From positions 124,001-188,000 of the forward strand of contig CAYOAP010000002.1 of NCBI GenBank assembly GCA_964401995.1: a stretch of 64,000 nucleotides of DNA. The letters are read 5' to 3'. Source of the stretch: DATCBF01 sp964401995 (lineage in GTDB: Bacteria > Actinomycetota > Thermoleophilia > Solirubrobacterales > 70-9). Shown piece after piece: positions 7,853 through 15,777 of this stretch; within the stretch, counting starts at the first letter, position 1; each line of letters opens with the position of its first letter. A program made the position numbers and the translations under genes. The notes under the pieces are model-generated. The model searched no databases. It was given only the letters and a program-made list of their open reading frames with translations, and was not told where the DNA came from.

Positions 7853-10264
7853 ATGAGTCGTTTTAGCATAAGCAGGGCGGCACGGGCAGGCGTGCTCACC
7901 GGTGTTGCCGGGGCCGGGCTTGCGGCTGCGACGACTGCCGTCGCCTGGCACTGGCTGGCGCGGCGGCCGCTGCCCAAGCAGGAGGGCTCGATCTCCCTCG
8001 ATGGGCTGGAGGGGCCGGTGCGGATCCGTCGCGACCGCTGGGGCGTGCCCCACATCGAGGCCGGTGATCGCGGCGACCTGCACTTCGCCCAGGGCTTCTG
8101 CCACGGGCAGGACCGGCTTTGGCAGATGGACATCTACCGCCGCGTCGTCCGCGGCCGGCTCTCGGAGATGGCCGGGACGGAGGGCTTGCCGGTCGACCGC
8201 CTGATGCTGACCCTCGGCATCCGCCGCACAGCCGAGCGCGAGGCGGCGGCGCTCGACCCCGAGCTGCGCGCCCAGCTGCAGCGCTTCTGCGACGGGGTCA
8301 ACGCTGCTGCGGACAGCGCCAAGGCGCTGCCGTTTGAGATGCAGCTGCTGCGGCTGAAGTGGGAGCCCTGGACGCCGGTCGACATCCTCAGCCTTGGCAA
8401 GCTGCTCGCCTTCGGCCTCTCGACCAACTGGGAGCGAGAGCTGCTGCGGGCCGACATGGCCCGCGCCCTCGGCCCCGAGCTGGCGGCCAAGCTCGACCCC
8501 GGCTACCCGGCCGACAACCCCGTCGTCACCCAGGAGCCGTGGTCCGGCAACGGCCTCGCCGTCGCCGAGCAGATCGACGCCGTGCGGCGCTCGCTGGGGC
8601 TGGCGGTGGAGGCGAGCGGCTCCAACAACTGGGCGGTCACAGGGGCCCACAGCGCGACCGGCTCGCCGCTGATCGCCGGCGACCCGCACCTGCCCCCGAG
8701 CATGCCGGGCATCTGGTACCAGGTGGGGATGGCCGAAGGCGACCGCTTCGTCCGCGGCGCCTCGCTGGCCGGGATGCCGGGCGTCTACATGGGCCAGAAC
8801 AACGACGTCTGCTGGACCTTCACCAACGTCATGGCCGATATCGAGGACCTCTTCATCGAGCGCATCGACGGTGAGCGCTACCTGTTTGAAGACGAGTGGC
8901 GCCCGCTGGAGATCGTGCGCGAGGAGATCCCGGTCAAAGGCCGCTCCGAGCCCGAGATCCTCGATGTCCGCTGCACCCACCACGGCCCGATCGTCAACGA
9001 GGCGCTCGGCGCCGACGAGGCCGAGCCGCTGGCGCTGCGCTGGCTCAGCCTCGACGAGCCGACCAGCTTCAGCGGCATGTTCGAGCTGCTCGAGATCTCC
9101 TCCGGCCCGGAGTTGATCCGCAAGCTCGAGGGCCACACCTCGCCCGCCTCGAACCTGATCTGGGCCGACCGCCAGGGCTCGATCGGCTACAAGCTGATCG
9201 GCCGCCTGCCGCTGCGCAAGGGCGGCTGCCCCGACCTGCCGAAGCCGGGCTGGACGGGAGAGTTCGAGTGGGAGGGGACGGTCCCATATGAGGAGCTGCC
9301 GGAGACAATCGACCCCGAGAGCGGCTTCCTCGTCACCGCCAACAACCGGATCGTCGGCGACGAGTACCCGCACCACATCACCAGCGACTGGCTCGACGGC
9401 TTCCGCGCCCGCCGGATTGAGGAGCTGCTGCGGGCCAGCGACGAGCACGACCTCGAGAGCTTCGAGCAGATGCAGTCCGACAACCTCTCGATCCCCGGGC
9501 TGGAGGCGGCGCGGCGGCTGGGGAGGATGTCGCCCGCCGGCCAGCGCGAGCGCAGCGCGATCGAGCGGCTGCGCAGCTGGGACGGGGAGCTTGGGCCCGA
9601 GACGATCGCCGGCACCATCTACCAGGCCTTCCTGCTGCGGCTGGCGCGCGAGGTGGCGCGCTGCGCGATCGGCGACCGCGACCTCGCCGAGCGCTGGCTC
9701 GACCGCGCCGACAACGGCTTCATGCCCCACATCACCTCGCCCTGGCGCTGGCACTCGCACCTGATGGACCTCTGGGAGGCCGGTGACGAGGAGTTGATCG
9801 GCAGGCCCTGGGACGGCCTCGTGCTGGAGGCTCTGAGCGGTGCCCTCGACGACCTCTCCGACCGCTTCGGCCCCGACCCCGAGGGCTGGCGCTGGGGCCA
9901 CGTCCACGAGCTTGAGTTCCCGCACGCGCTGGGCGAAGCCAACCCGCTGCTGCGGCGGCTGCTCAACCGCCGGCTCAAGGCCGGCGGCGCCCAGGAGACG
10001 GTGAGCCAGATCGCCTACGACCCGAACGACCCCTACAAAGCGGTCTGGGCGCCGAGCTGGCGGATGATCGCCGACCCGACCGACCCGGCCCGCTCGCGCT
10101 GGCAGATGTTCACCGGCCAGTCAGGCCACCCAGCCAGCCCGCATTACGACGACCTCCAGCCCGACTGGCTGCAGGGGCGGACGCAGCCGATGGCGGGCGA
10201 GGGTCCCTGGCGCGAGCTCGACCTCGTGCCCCATGGGGCCTATCCCGGCAGGGGTTCCACTTAA
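7853..10264 (+). CDS. Penicillin acylase family (Ntn-hydrolase) protein, membrane-anchored or secreted
   Basis: An 803-residue protein. Residues 12-32 form a hydrophobic N-terminal segment, so it is exported or anchored. VRIRRDRWGVPHIEAGDRGDLHFAQGFCHGQDRLWQM is the alpha-chain start of the penicillin/acyl-homoserine-lactone acylase family in shortened form. The autocatalytic site is ASGSNNWAV, with Ser257 as predicted nucleophile after Gly256. LIAGDPHLPPSMPGIWY and the late NNRIVG follow as in the family. These enzymes hydrolyse amide bonds (beta-lactam side chains, acyl-homoserine lactones, lipopeptides), and the substrate here is unknown. Its last codons form the left arm of a long inverted repeat. 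Confidence 0.9.
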   Translation: MSRFSISRAARAGVLTGVAGAGLAAATTAVAWHWLARRPLPKQEGSISLDGLEGPVRIRRDRWGVPHIEAGDRGDLHFAQGFCHGQDRLWQMDIYRRVVRGRLSEMAGTEGLPVDRLMLTLGIRRTAEREAAALDPELRAQLQRFCDGVNAAADSAKALPFEMQLLRLKWEPWTPVDILSLGKLLAFGLSTNWERELLRADMARALGPELAAKLDPGYPADNPVVTQEPWSGNGLAVAEQIDAVRRSLGLAVEASGSNNWAVTGAHSATGSPLIAGDPHLPPSMPGIWYQVGMAEGDRFVRGASLAGMPGVYMGQNNDVCWTFTNVMADIEDLFIERIDGERYLFEDEWRPLEIVREEIPVKGRSEPEILDVRCTHHGPIVNEALGADEAEPLALRWLSLDEPTSFSGMFELLEISSGPELIRKLEGHTSPASNLIWADRQGSIGYKLIGRLPLRKGGCPDLPKPGWTGEFEWEGTVPYEELPETIDPESGFLVTANNRIVGDEYPHHITSDWLDGFRARRIEELLRASDEHDLESFEQMQSDNLSIPGLEAARRLGRMSPAGQRERSAIERLRSWDGELGPETIAGTIYQAFLLRLAREVARCAIGDRDLAERWLDRADNGFMPHITSPWRWHSHLMDLWEAGDEELIGRPWDGLVLEALSGALDDLSDRFGPDPEGWRWGHVHELEFPHALGEANPLLRRLLNRRLKAGGAQETVSQIAYDPNDPYKAVWAPSWRMIADPTDPARSRWQMFTGQSGHPASPHYDDLQPDWLQGRTQPMAGEGPWRELDLVPHGAYPGRGST

Positions 10265-10347
10265 CTTTTTCGAGCGGCGCTGTTGGCTATCGGCGATTGT
10301 CGCCGGCGAAAAAGTGCAAGACGTTCCACCCCTACCGGGATAGGCCC
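10236..10347 (+). terminator. Long interrupted palindrome at the acylase 3' end
   Basis: Nested arms pair: 10236-10248 with 10335-10347 (13 bp perfect), 10250-10255 with 10328-10333 (6 bp), 10264-10272 with 10307-10315 (9 bp) and 10275-10279 with 10301-10305 (5 bp). The left outer arm is inside the acylase coding region and the TAA stop is at 10262-10264. The RNA would form a long extended hairpin, probably a terminator or a 3'-end stabiliser. There is no T-run. Confidence 0.5.
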
Positions 10348-10395
10348 TTGGCCGGGGAGGCGAATCGAGTGGGCGGTCGAACGGTTGGAGCAGGT

Positions 10396-11751
10396 ATGCG
10401 CACCCTCACGATCGCCTTACTGCTTCTGATCGCCCTTCCTGCCGCGGCTGCGGCCAAGGTCGTCCACTTCGCAGGCGAGAAAGCCGACGTTCCCGCCTCC
10501 TGGCCGGTCTACAAGCTCGCCCAGCACCCGCGGATGTGCGTGCGGATGGATCGCCGCGCCGTCTACCTGGGGACGCCCTCGCCGAGCCAGCGCTGCCCCG
10601 CCGACGCGATCGGGCGGCAGCGGGCGATCGTCATCGACCCGCAGGTGGCCGCGCGGGCCGCGGCCCTGCCCGCCACGCCTCGGCCTGGCTCGACGGCCAC
10701 CTCCTCGACCGCGATCACCGACTTCACCGGCCCCGGCTTCGACGCCTGCGCCACCCCCTCGACGAAGACGATGGCGGCCTGGGGCGCCTCGCCCTACCGC
10801 GTCCTCGGCGTCTACATCGGCGGCGCCAACCGCGCCTGCTCGCAGCCGAACCTGACCTCGACCTGGGTCAACGAACAGCTCGAGGCGGGCTGGCGCCTGA
10901 TCCCCACCTACGTCGGCCTGCAGTCGCCGACCTCGAGCTGCGGCAGCTGCGCCAAGATCAGCTCCTCACGGGCGACGACGCAGGGGACCGAAGATGCCGA
11001 AGACGCCGTCGCCCAGGCGCAGGCCGTCGGCATCGTCCCCGGCAACCCGATCTACTTCGACATGGAGAGCTACTCGCTGACGACGAGCTCCAGCCGGGCG
11101 ACGCTGACCTTCCTCGCCGCCTGGACCGCCCGCCTGCACGCGCTCGGCTACACCGCCGGCGTCTACAGCAGCAGCGCCTCCGGGATCGCCGACATTGCCG
11201 GCGAAGTCGGCCTCGGCTACGAAGCGCCTGATGACCTCTGGATCGCCAACTGGAACGGCCAGGCCAACACGATCGACCCGGTCGTGCCTAGCACCTACTG
11301 GGCCCACCACCAGCGCCTGCACCAGTACCGCGGCGCCCACAACGAGACCTACGGCGGGGTGGCGATCAACATCGACAGCGACTACATCGATGGCGCGACC
11401 GCCGGCGCCATCGCCCCCCAGCAGGTGGTGCCGCCGCTGCTGGTTCCCAGCGTCAGGGCGACGGGGAGCCGGGTGCGGGTGCAGGTCCACTGCGGCTGGG
11501 CGGCCGGCGAAACCTGCCCGGGGCAGATCGTGATGCGCGCCCACGTCCGCCTCTCGGGCCATGTCGCCCAGGTGGCGATCGCCCACCGCGCCTTCAACCT
11601 CGCCGGCGGCCACACCCACACTTTCCTCGTCGTCCTCAACTCCCGCGGCCGGCTGCTCTACCGCGAGCGGGCCAGCATCAAGGCAAAGCTGCTGGTCGCG
11701 ATCCCCGGCGCCCGCAGCACCACCGCGGTGACGCTCAAGCGGAGGCCATAA
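10396..11751 (+). CDS. Secreted DUF1906 (GH25-like, Rv2525c-type) domain protein
   Basis: About 451 residues from ATG 10396, preceded by GGAGCAGGT. A signal peptide (TLTIALLLLIALPAAAAAK) is followed by a short N-terminal module and then the DUF1906 domain. That domain reads TDFTGPGFDACATPSTKTM, then YRVLGVYIGG, RLIPTYVGLQS, IYFDMESY, GYTAGVYSSS, WIANWNG and NIDSDYID. The fold is a TIM barrel like glycoside hydrolase family 25 lysozymes, so a cell-wall target is likely. The acidic residues in YFDMES sit where the catalytic acids of GH25 lie. A beta-rich tail of about 100 residues follows. It stands alone between a large hairpin and the AAA ATPase operator. Confidence 0.85.
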   Translation: MRTLTIALLLLIALPAAAAAKVVHFAGEKADVPASWPVYKLAQHPRMCVRMDRRAVYLGTPSPSQRCPADAIGRQRAIVIDPQVAARAAALPATPRPGSTATSSTAITDFTGPGFDACATPSTKTMAAWGASPYRVLGVYIGGANRACSQPNLTSTWVNEQLEAGWRLIPTYVGLQSPTSSCGSCAKISSSRATTQGTEDAEDAVAQAQAVGIVPGNPIYFDMESYSLTTSSSRATLTFLAAWTARLHALGYTAGVYSSSASGIADIAGEVGLGYEAPDDLWIANWNGQANTIDPVVPSTYWAHHQRLHQYRGAHNETYGGVAINIDSDYIDGATAGAIAPQQVVPPLLVPSVRATGSRVRVQVHCGWAAGETCPGQIVMRAHVRLSGHVAQVAIAHRAFNLAGGHTHTFLVVLNSRGRLLYRERASIKAKLLVAIPGARSTTAVTLKRRP

Positions 11752-11766
11752 GCGCAATTCAAAGGT

Positions 11767-11811
11767 AGTTATAGGCAGTTATATGGATTCAAGCTATAAC
11801 TTGCTATAACT
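11767..11811 (+). promoter_or_regulatory. Four-half-site dyad operator and -10 box before the AAA ATPase
   Basis: AGTTATA occurs at 11767-11773 and 11777-11783, and its complement TATAACT at 11795-11801 and 11805-11811. The half-sites are spaced exactly 10 bp in each arm around a centre at 11789. The last copy supplies TATAAC (11805-11810), a good -10 box 10 nt before the GTG. The region is far more AT-rich than its surroundings. A dimer-of-dimers regulator, perhaps the ATPase itself, could bind here. Confidence 0.6.
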
Positions 11812-11820
11812 CACTAGAAC

Positions 11821-12996
11821 GTGGATCCGATCGGGAACCCCTACACCCCAAATGCCGGCTCACGCCCTCCTGAGCTGGCGGGCCGTGAGAGTGAGATCCA
11901 GCAGTTCGAAGTTCTCGTTGGACGGTTGAAGAGAGGCGCCACCGAGCAGAGCATTGTCGTGCGCGGATTGCGCGGGGTCGGGAAGACGGTCCTACTCAAC
12001 GCTTTCGAGGATCAGGCCGAGAGCGCAGGCTTCTTGACCTTCTACCACGAGCTGACCCCCGACACGAACCTCATCGACGAACTTGTGCGTGACGCGGAGA
12101 GGGCACTTGACCGTTTAAGCCTTGGGGCGCGGCTAGGAGGTCGTATTCGCAGTGCCCTTGGGCGCCTCAAGACGATTCGGCTTACGGGCCCTGAAGGTTT
12201 CGGCCTCGCCGTCGACATCAGAAGCGCTGACGAGGGGACGATCACTGCGGATCTGACCGACCTCTTGCTTGAGTTAGGGGGCGCCGCGCGGGAGCATGAG
12301 ACCGGCGTCGCGATCTTCCTCGACGAGCTGCAGTTCGTAGACGAGGTTCAGTACCGAGCCCTGATCAGCGCCCTGCACCGGGCCACCCAGAAAGAGCTGC
12401 CGATCACGGTGGCGGGCGCGGCGCTGCCACAGATCCCCCTCCTGACCGGGGAGGCGCGGTCATACGCTGAGCGGCTGTTCGACTTTCCGACCATCAAGAA
12501 TCTGGACGAGCCGGCGGCCACCATGGCCTTGGTCGAGCCGGCCCGGCGCCAGGGCGTCGATTTCTCGCCAGATGCGTTGGAGATGGCGCTTGAGTGGACG
12601 GCTGGCTATCCCTTCTACATTCAGCAGCTCGCCAAGCATGCCTGGAATCTGGCGCCCGAGTCGCCGATCACGGCGACGGATATCGAAAGAGCGATGCCCG
12701 TCGCCCAGGCGGCGCTGGACAAGAGCATCTACGAGGTCCGGATGCAGCGTGCGACCGATGGCGAGCGCCGTTATATGCGAGCCATGGCCGAGCTAGGAGT
12801 GGGCCCATACCGGTCCGGGCAGGTGGCGGAAAAGACGGGCCACTCGGTTACCCAGGCTTCGCCCACGCGCCAGCAGCTGATGACGAAGGGCCTGATCTAC
12901 GCCACTGAGGACTTCGGCTACGTTGACTTCACGGTGCCGCGGTTTGCTGAGTTCATGCGCCGCCACATTCCGTATCAGGCCCCAGCTGATTCTTAG
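11821..12996 (+). CDS. AAA/STAND-like ATP-binding protein (Orc1/Cdc6-like architecture)
   Basis: A 391-residue protein from GTG 11821 with no Shine-Dalgarno, so probably leaderless. NPYTPNAGSRPPELAGRE leads into an AAA domain. Walker A is RGLRGVGKTVLL (Lys55), Walker B is VAIFLDELQFVD, and VAGAALPQIP is a sensor-1-like stretch. FDFPTIKNLDEP, HAWNLAPES and a C-terminal winged-helix-like region (SGQVAEKTGHSVTQASPTRQ) complete an Orc1/Cdc6 or archaeal-ATPase layout. The role is unknown; DNA binding and self-regulation through the upstream dyad are plausible. Codon use is less GC-rich than its neighbours, which with the AT-rich promoter hints at acquisition. Confidence 0.8.
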   Translation: MDPIGNPYTPNAGSRPPELAGRESEIQQFEVLVGRLKRGATEQSIVVRGLRGVGKTVLLNAFEDQAESAGFLTFYHELTPDTNLIDELVRDAERALDRLSLGARLGGRIRSALGRLKTIRLTGPEGFGLAVDIRSADEGTITADLTDLLLELGGAAREHETGVAIFLDELQFVDEVQYRALISALHRATQKELPITVAGAALPQIPLLTGEARSYAERLFDFPTIKNLDEPAATMALVEPARRQGVDFSPDALEMALEWTAGYPFYIQQLAKHAWNLAPESPITATDIERAMPVAQAALDKSIYEVRMQRATDGERRYMRAMAELGVGPYRSGQVAEKTGHSVTQASPTRQQLMTKGLIYATEDFGYVDFTVPRFAEFMRRHIPYQAPADS

Positions 12997-13631
12997 GCGG
13001 GTTCGCTAGCAGCCTCGACCGCCTTCACCAGCTCGATGATCTCGGGCGGGGCCTTCTCCGGGGAGCCGCTGTCGAAGGGGGGCTGGGGGTCGTACTCGAG
13101 GCCGAGCTGGACCGCCTGGGCGATCTCCGGGCCCACCTCCTGGGCGACCAGGTGCAGGGCCATGTCGATTCCGGCCGTGACCCCGGCGGCGGTGATCGTC
13201 TTGCCATCCTCGACCCAGCGCCCGCCGACCGGATCGGCGCCGTACTCGCGCAGGCGGTCGAGCTGGATCCAGTTGGTGGTCGCCCGCTTGCCCTGCAGCA
13301 GGCCGGCGGCGCCGAGCACGAGCGAGCCGGTGCAGACCGAGGTCGTCCATTTCGTCGTCTTGTCGATCTCGCGCAGCCAGGAGAGGACGATCTCGTCCTC
13401 GAGCAGGGCTCGGCTGCCTTCGCCGCCGGGGACGAGGACGATGTCGGCCTCGGTCACCTCGTCGAGCGAGTAATCGGCGGTGAGGCCGAGGAAGCCGCTG
13501 TCGGTGCGGATCTCGCCTTTGGTGGGAGCTACGAACTTCACCTCCCATCCGGGGACGGGACGGAGGACCTCGTAGGGGCCGATCGCGTCGAGGGCGGTGA
13601 GCTTGTCGAATATGAGGATGGCTATTTGCAT
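12993..13631 (-). CDS. DJ-1/PfpI family protein, isonitrile-hydratase-like
   Basis: A 212-residue protein starting at MQIAILIFDKLTALDAIGPY. TDADIVLVPGG-like sequence (EADIVLVPGGEGSR) precedes the nucleophile elbow TTSVCTGSLVLGAAGLL, with Cys100 as the expected nucleophile. GKTITAAGVTAGIDMALHLV matches the isonitrile-hydratase branch of the DJ-1 superfamily. Hydratase, amidase and glyoxalase-like activities are known in the superfamily; which applies is not clear. It is divergent from a GlxA-type regulator carrying its own DJ-1 domain, so it is probably that regulator's target. It overlaps the convergent ATPase gene by 4 bp. Confidence 0.87.
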   Translation of the reverse strand: MQIAILIFDKLTALDAIGPYEVLRPVPGWEVKFVAPTKGEIRTDSGFLGLTADYSLDEVTEADIVLVPGGEGSRALLEDEIVLSWLREIDKTTKWTTSVCTGSLVLGAAGLLQGKRATTNWIQLDRLREYGADPVGGRWVEDGKTITAAGVTAGIDMALHLVAQEVGPEIAQAVQLGLEYDPQPPFDSGSPEKAPPEIIELVKAVEAASEPA

Positions 13632-13701
13632 GAGCCAATCTTGGCGGCGGTTGCCGGCAAGTTCCAGAGGCAGGATTGCCAATGTTCGCTAGATTCCTGC
13701 C
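13632..13701 (+). promoter_or_regulatory. Divergent control region between DJ-1 gene and GlxA-type regulator
   Basis: Seventy bases separate the two starts. They hold a perfect palindrome TTGCCGGCAA (13651-13660), two direct copies of GCCAATNTT and a -10-like TAGATT (13690-13695) 6 nt before the regulator ATG. The palindrome is a candidate AraC/GlxA-type operator; no -35 element is obvious. Confidence 0.35.
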
Positions 13702-14655
13702 ATGCACCGCGTTGCCGCTCTCTGCCTCGACGGGCTGGTCGCCTTCGACCTGACCGCGCCGGCGCAGGTCTTCACGCCCGCCTACAGGGCTGATGGCGCG
13801 CCGCCGCTCTATGAGTTCTTGGCCTGCTCGATCGACGGAGCGGCGGTGGCGACGACGACGGGCTTCTCGGTCACGCCGCAGCATGGGCTGGAGGCGCTGG
13901 CGCGGGCGGAGACGATCGTCGTCCCCGGCTACTTCGCGGCTTTCTCGCCGCCGCCGCAGGAGGCGCTCGATGCCCTCCAGCTCGCCGCCGAGCGCGGCGC
14001 CCGCGTGCTCTCGGTCTGCACCGGCGCCTTCGCCCTCGCCTACGCCGGCCTGCTCGACGGCCGCCGGGCCAGCACCCACTGGCAGTGGTCGGAGGAGCTG
14101 GCGGCGCGCTTCCCCGCGGTCGAGGTCGACCCGGCCGCGCTCTACGTCGACGAAGGCGAGGTGATGACCTCGGCCGGGCTCAGCTCCGGCATCGACCTCT
14201 GCCTGCACGTCGTCCGCAAGGACTTCGGCGCCGCGGTCGGCGAGCGGGTCGCCCGCCACCTGGTCGCCGCCCCGCACCGCGAGGGCGGCCAGGCCCAGTT
14301 CATCAAGCGGCCCGAGGTTGGGCCGATCGGCTCGCTGGAGGCGACCCGCCGCTGGGCGGGGGAGCGGCTGGCCGAGCCACTCGACGTCGCCGCGATGTCG
14401 CGCCACGCCGGGGTCAGCCCCCGCACCTTCGCCCGCCGCTTCCGTGAGGAGACGGGGACGACGCCGCTGCAGTGGCTGCTCAGCCAGCGGGTGCTGGAGG
14501 CCCGCCGCCTGTTGGAGGAGTCCGACCTGCCGATCGACGAGGTCGCCTGGCGGGCCGGCTTTGGCACCGCCGCCTCCCTGCGTGAGCACTTCCGGCGGGC
14601 GCTGGCGACGACGCCGACCGCCTACCGGCGCTCGTTCACCCCGGTCGCCGCCTGA
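13702..14655 (+). CDS. GlxA-type transcriptional regulator (DJ-1 domain plus AraC HTH)
   Basis: A 317-residue protein. Residues 1-185 form a DJ-1/PfpI-like sensor domain with LSVCTGAFALAYAGLL (Cys106) and TSAGLSSGIDLCLHVV. Residues 220-317 are an AraC-family double HTH: LDVAAMSRHAGVSPRTFARR, GTTPLQWLLSQRVLEARRLL, and IDEVAWRAGFGTAASLREHF. GlxA/FtrA-type regulators use this architecture and often control a neighbouring catabolic enzyme. The divergent gene here is a DJ-1 protein, a likely target. The initiating ATG lies 6 nt after TAGATT, so the transcript may be leaderless. Confidence 0.92.
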   Translation: MHRVAALCLDGLVAFDLTAPAQVFTPAYRADGAPPLYEFLACSIDGAAVATTTGFSVTPQHGLEALARAETIVVPGYFAAFSPPPQEALDALQLAAERGARVLSVCTGAFALAYAGLLDGRRASTHWQWSEELAARFPAVEVDPAALYVDEGEVMTSAGLSSGIDLCLHVVRKDFGAAVGERVARHLVAAPHREGGQAQFIKRPEVGPIGSLEATRRWAGERLAEPLDVAAMSRHAGVSPRTFARRFREETGTTPLQWLLSQRVLEARRLLEESDLPIDEVAWRAGFGTAASLREHFRRALATTPTAYRRSFTPVAA

Positions 14656-14659
14656 CCAT

Positions 14660-14665
14660 TAGGCT
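14660..14665 (+). promoter_or_regulatory. Candidate -10 box (TAGGCT) for PPOX-family gene
   Basis: TAGGCT ends 8 nt before the GTG at 14674, just after the regulator stop codon. No Shine-Dalgarno is visible, so a leaderless transcript is possible; read-through from upstream is the alternative. Confidence 0.28.
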
Positions 14666-14673
14666 GATTTGTC

Positions 14674-15141
14674 GTGAGCCGCCGCGACCAGATCAAGCTC
14701 AGCGACGAGGAGCTGCTGGAGCTGCTCGATTCCGAGCGGGTGGCGATCGTCTCCAGCAACGGCCCACGCGGCTGGCCGCACTCGATGCCGATGTGGTTCG
14801 TCCCCCGCCGGGGCGAGATCTGGATCTGGACCTACGCCAAGTCGCAGAAGGTGCGCAACCTCGAACGCGATCCGCGGGCGACGTTGCTGGTCGAGACCGG
14901 CCACGAGTACTCGGAGCTGCGCGGCGCCTCGATCGAGGCCGAGGCGGAGATCCACCGCGACCCGGAGACGGTGCTCGGCTTCGCCGAAGAGTTGACCCTG
15001 CGCTACGCCGAGGGAATCTCCTCGATCGACGGCGACGCCAAAGCGGCATTGGAGGCGCAGGCGCCGAAGCGGGTCGCGATCCACTTCAAGCCCCAGCGCA
15101 CCGCCAGCTGGGACCACCGCAAGCTCGGCGGAACCTACTGA
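14674..15141 (+). CDS. Pyridoxamine 5'-phosphate oxidase (PPOX)-fold flavin/F420 protein
   Basis: A 155-residue protein with a split-barrel fold pattern: LLDSERVAIVSSNGPRGWPH, MPMWFVPRRGEIWIWTYA, and SQKVRNLERDPRATLLVETG. This resembles actinobacterial PPOX-type proteins using F420 or FMN, such as deazaflavin-dependent reductases. KVRNLERDP is the usual cofactor-binding stretch. The cofactor cannot be decided by eye. It starts 18 nt after the GlxA-type regulator in the same direction. The C-terminal RTASWDHRKLGGTY is also typical of the family. Confidence 0.85.
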   Translation: MSRRDQIKLSDEELLELLDSERVAIVSSNGPRGWPHSMPMWFVPRRGEIWIWTYAKSQKVRNLERDPRATLLVETGHEYSELRGASIEAEAEIHRDPETVLGFAEELTLRYAEGISSIDGDAKAALEAQAPKRVAIHFKPQRTASWDHRKLGGTY

Positions 15142-15160
15142 GCTCTCGCTCCTGGCACGC

Positions 15161-15538
15161 CTAGTTCCAGATGGCCAGCGGCAGGTTTTCCCGGATCGTC
15201 TCGTCGGCGGTGACCAGCGGCGCGTTGGCGACAATCGCGTGCGCCGCAATCAGGCGATCGAACGGGTCGCGGGTCCAGGAGAGCCCGGTTGCTGCCTGGA
15301 TCAGCTCGGTGAGAGGCAGGTCGGCGGGCTGCAGGCCGATGCTGCGTCGCAGTGAGGCCAGTGGCGCTGAGGCTGGTTTGCTGACCCTCCCGATCTCGTA
15401 GAGGTAGGTCAGCTCCAGCTCAACGATTGGTGAAAAGAAGGCGTCTCCAGACTCCATCAACTTGCGGGTCTTCGCCGGGATGCGCCGGTCGGCACCCTCA
15501 AACAGCCAGCCGACAATATGGGTGTCAAGAAGGATCAG
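15161..15538 (-). CDS. PIN-domain (VapC-like) ribonuclease toxin with CTG start
   Basis: About 125 residues. The frame reads ILLDTHIVGWLFEGADRR from a CTG at 15538 and has a stop six codons upstream of that region with no ATG, GTG or TTG between. Alignment with VapC toxins (usually MILLDTH...) puts the start at this CTG. The first TTG/ATG is 26 codons later and would remove the first catalytic Asp. All PIN acidic positions are present: LLDTH, VELELTYL, DPFDRLIAAHA, VTADETI. It overlaps the antitoxin stop by 14 bp. VapC toxins cleave tRNA or rRNA. Either CTG works, giving low expression, or the gene has lost its start. Confidence 0.75.
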   Translation of the reverse strand: MILLDTHIVGWLFEGADRRIPAKTRKLMESGDAFFSPIVELELTYLYEIGRVSKPASAPLASLRRSIGLQPADLPLTELIQAATGLSWTRDPFDRLIAAHAIVANAPLVTADETIRENLPLAIWN

Positions 15539-15758
15539 GGTTCCACTCCGATGACCAGTCGATGTGGATCAGCTCATCGGGGTCGCCGACGATGTATCCC
15601 TCGTTCCGCGGCAGCCGATCCCAGATCGACCGCTCCTGCTTTGGCGCGATCACCAACATCTTTCCCCCCCGGTTGATCTCCAGCGGCTGCCCGCTCTCGA
15701 GCACCTCGTCCAGCAGCCGATAGACGTCGGCGCGTAATTTCGAAGCGCTGATAGCCAA
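15525..15758 (-). CDS. Phd/YefM-type antitoxin
   Basis: About 77 residues from TTG 15758, which follows GGAGG with 5-nt spacing; longer in-frame starts lack such a site and are not family-like. AISASKLRADVYRLLDEVLE followed by SGQPLEINRGGKMLVIAP is the Phd/YefM N-terminal DNA-binding fold. The C-terminal part (WDRLPRNEGYIVGDPDELIH, then IDWSSEWNPDPS) would wrap the toxin. It is immediately upstream of, and overlaps, the PIN toxin. The operon is expected to be self-repressed through the palindromes just upstream. Confidence 0.85.
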   Translation of the reverse strand: MAISASKLRADVYRLLDEVLESGQPLEINRGGKMLVIAPKQERSIWDRLPRNEGYIVGDPDELIHIDWSSEWNPDPS

Positions 15759-15777
15759 GAGAGCCTCCGTTGATCTC

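Noticed and set aside
7016..9925. 969-codon open frame opposite the acylase gene
   Set aside because: Opposite-strand shadow of two real genes; the acylase motifs and signal regions on the other frames explain the region.
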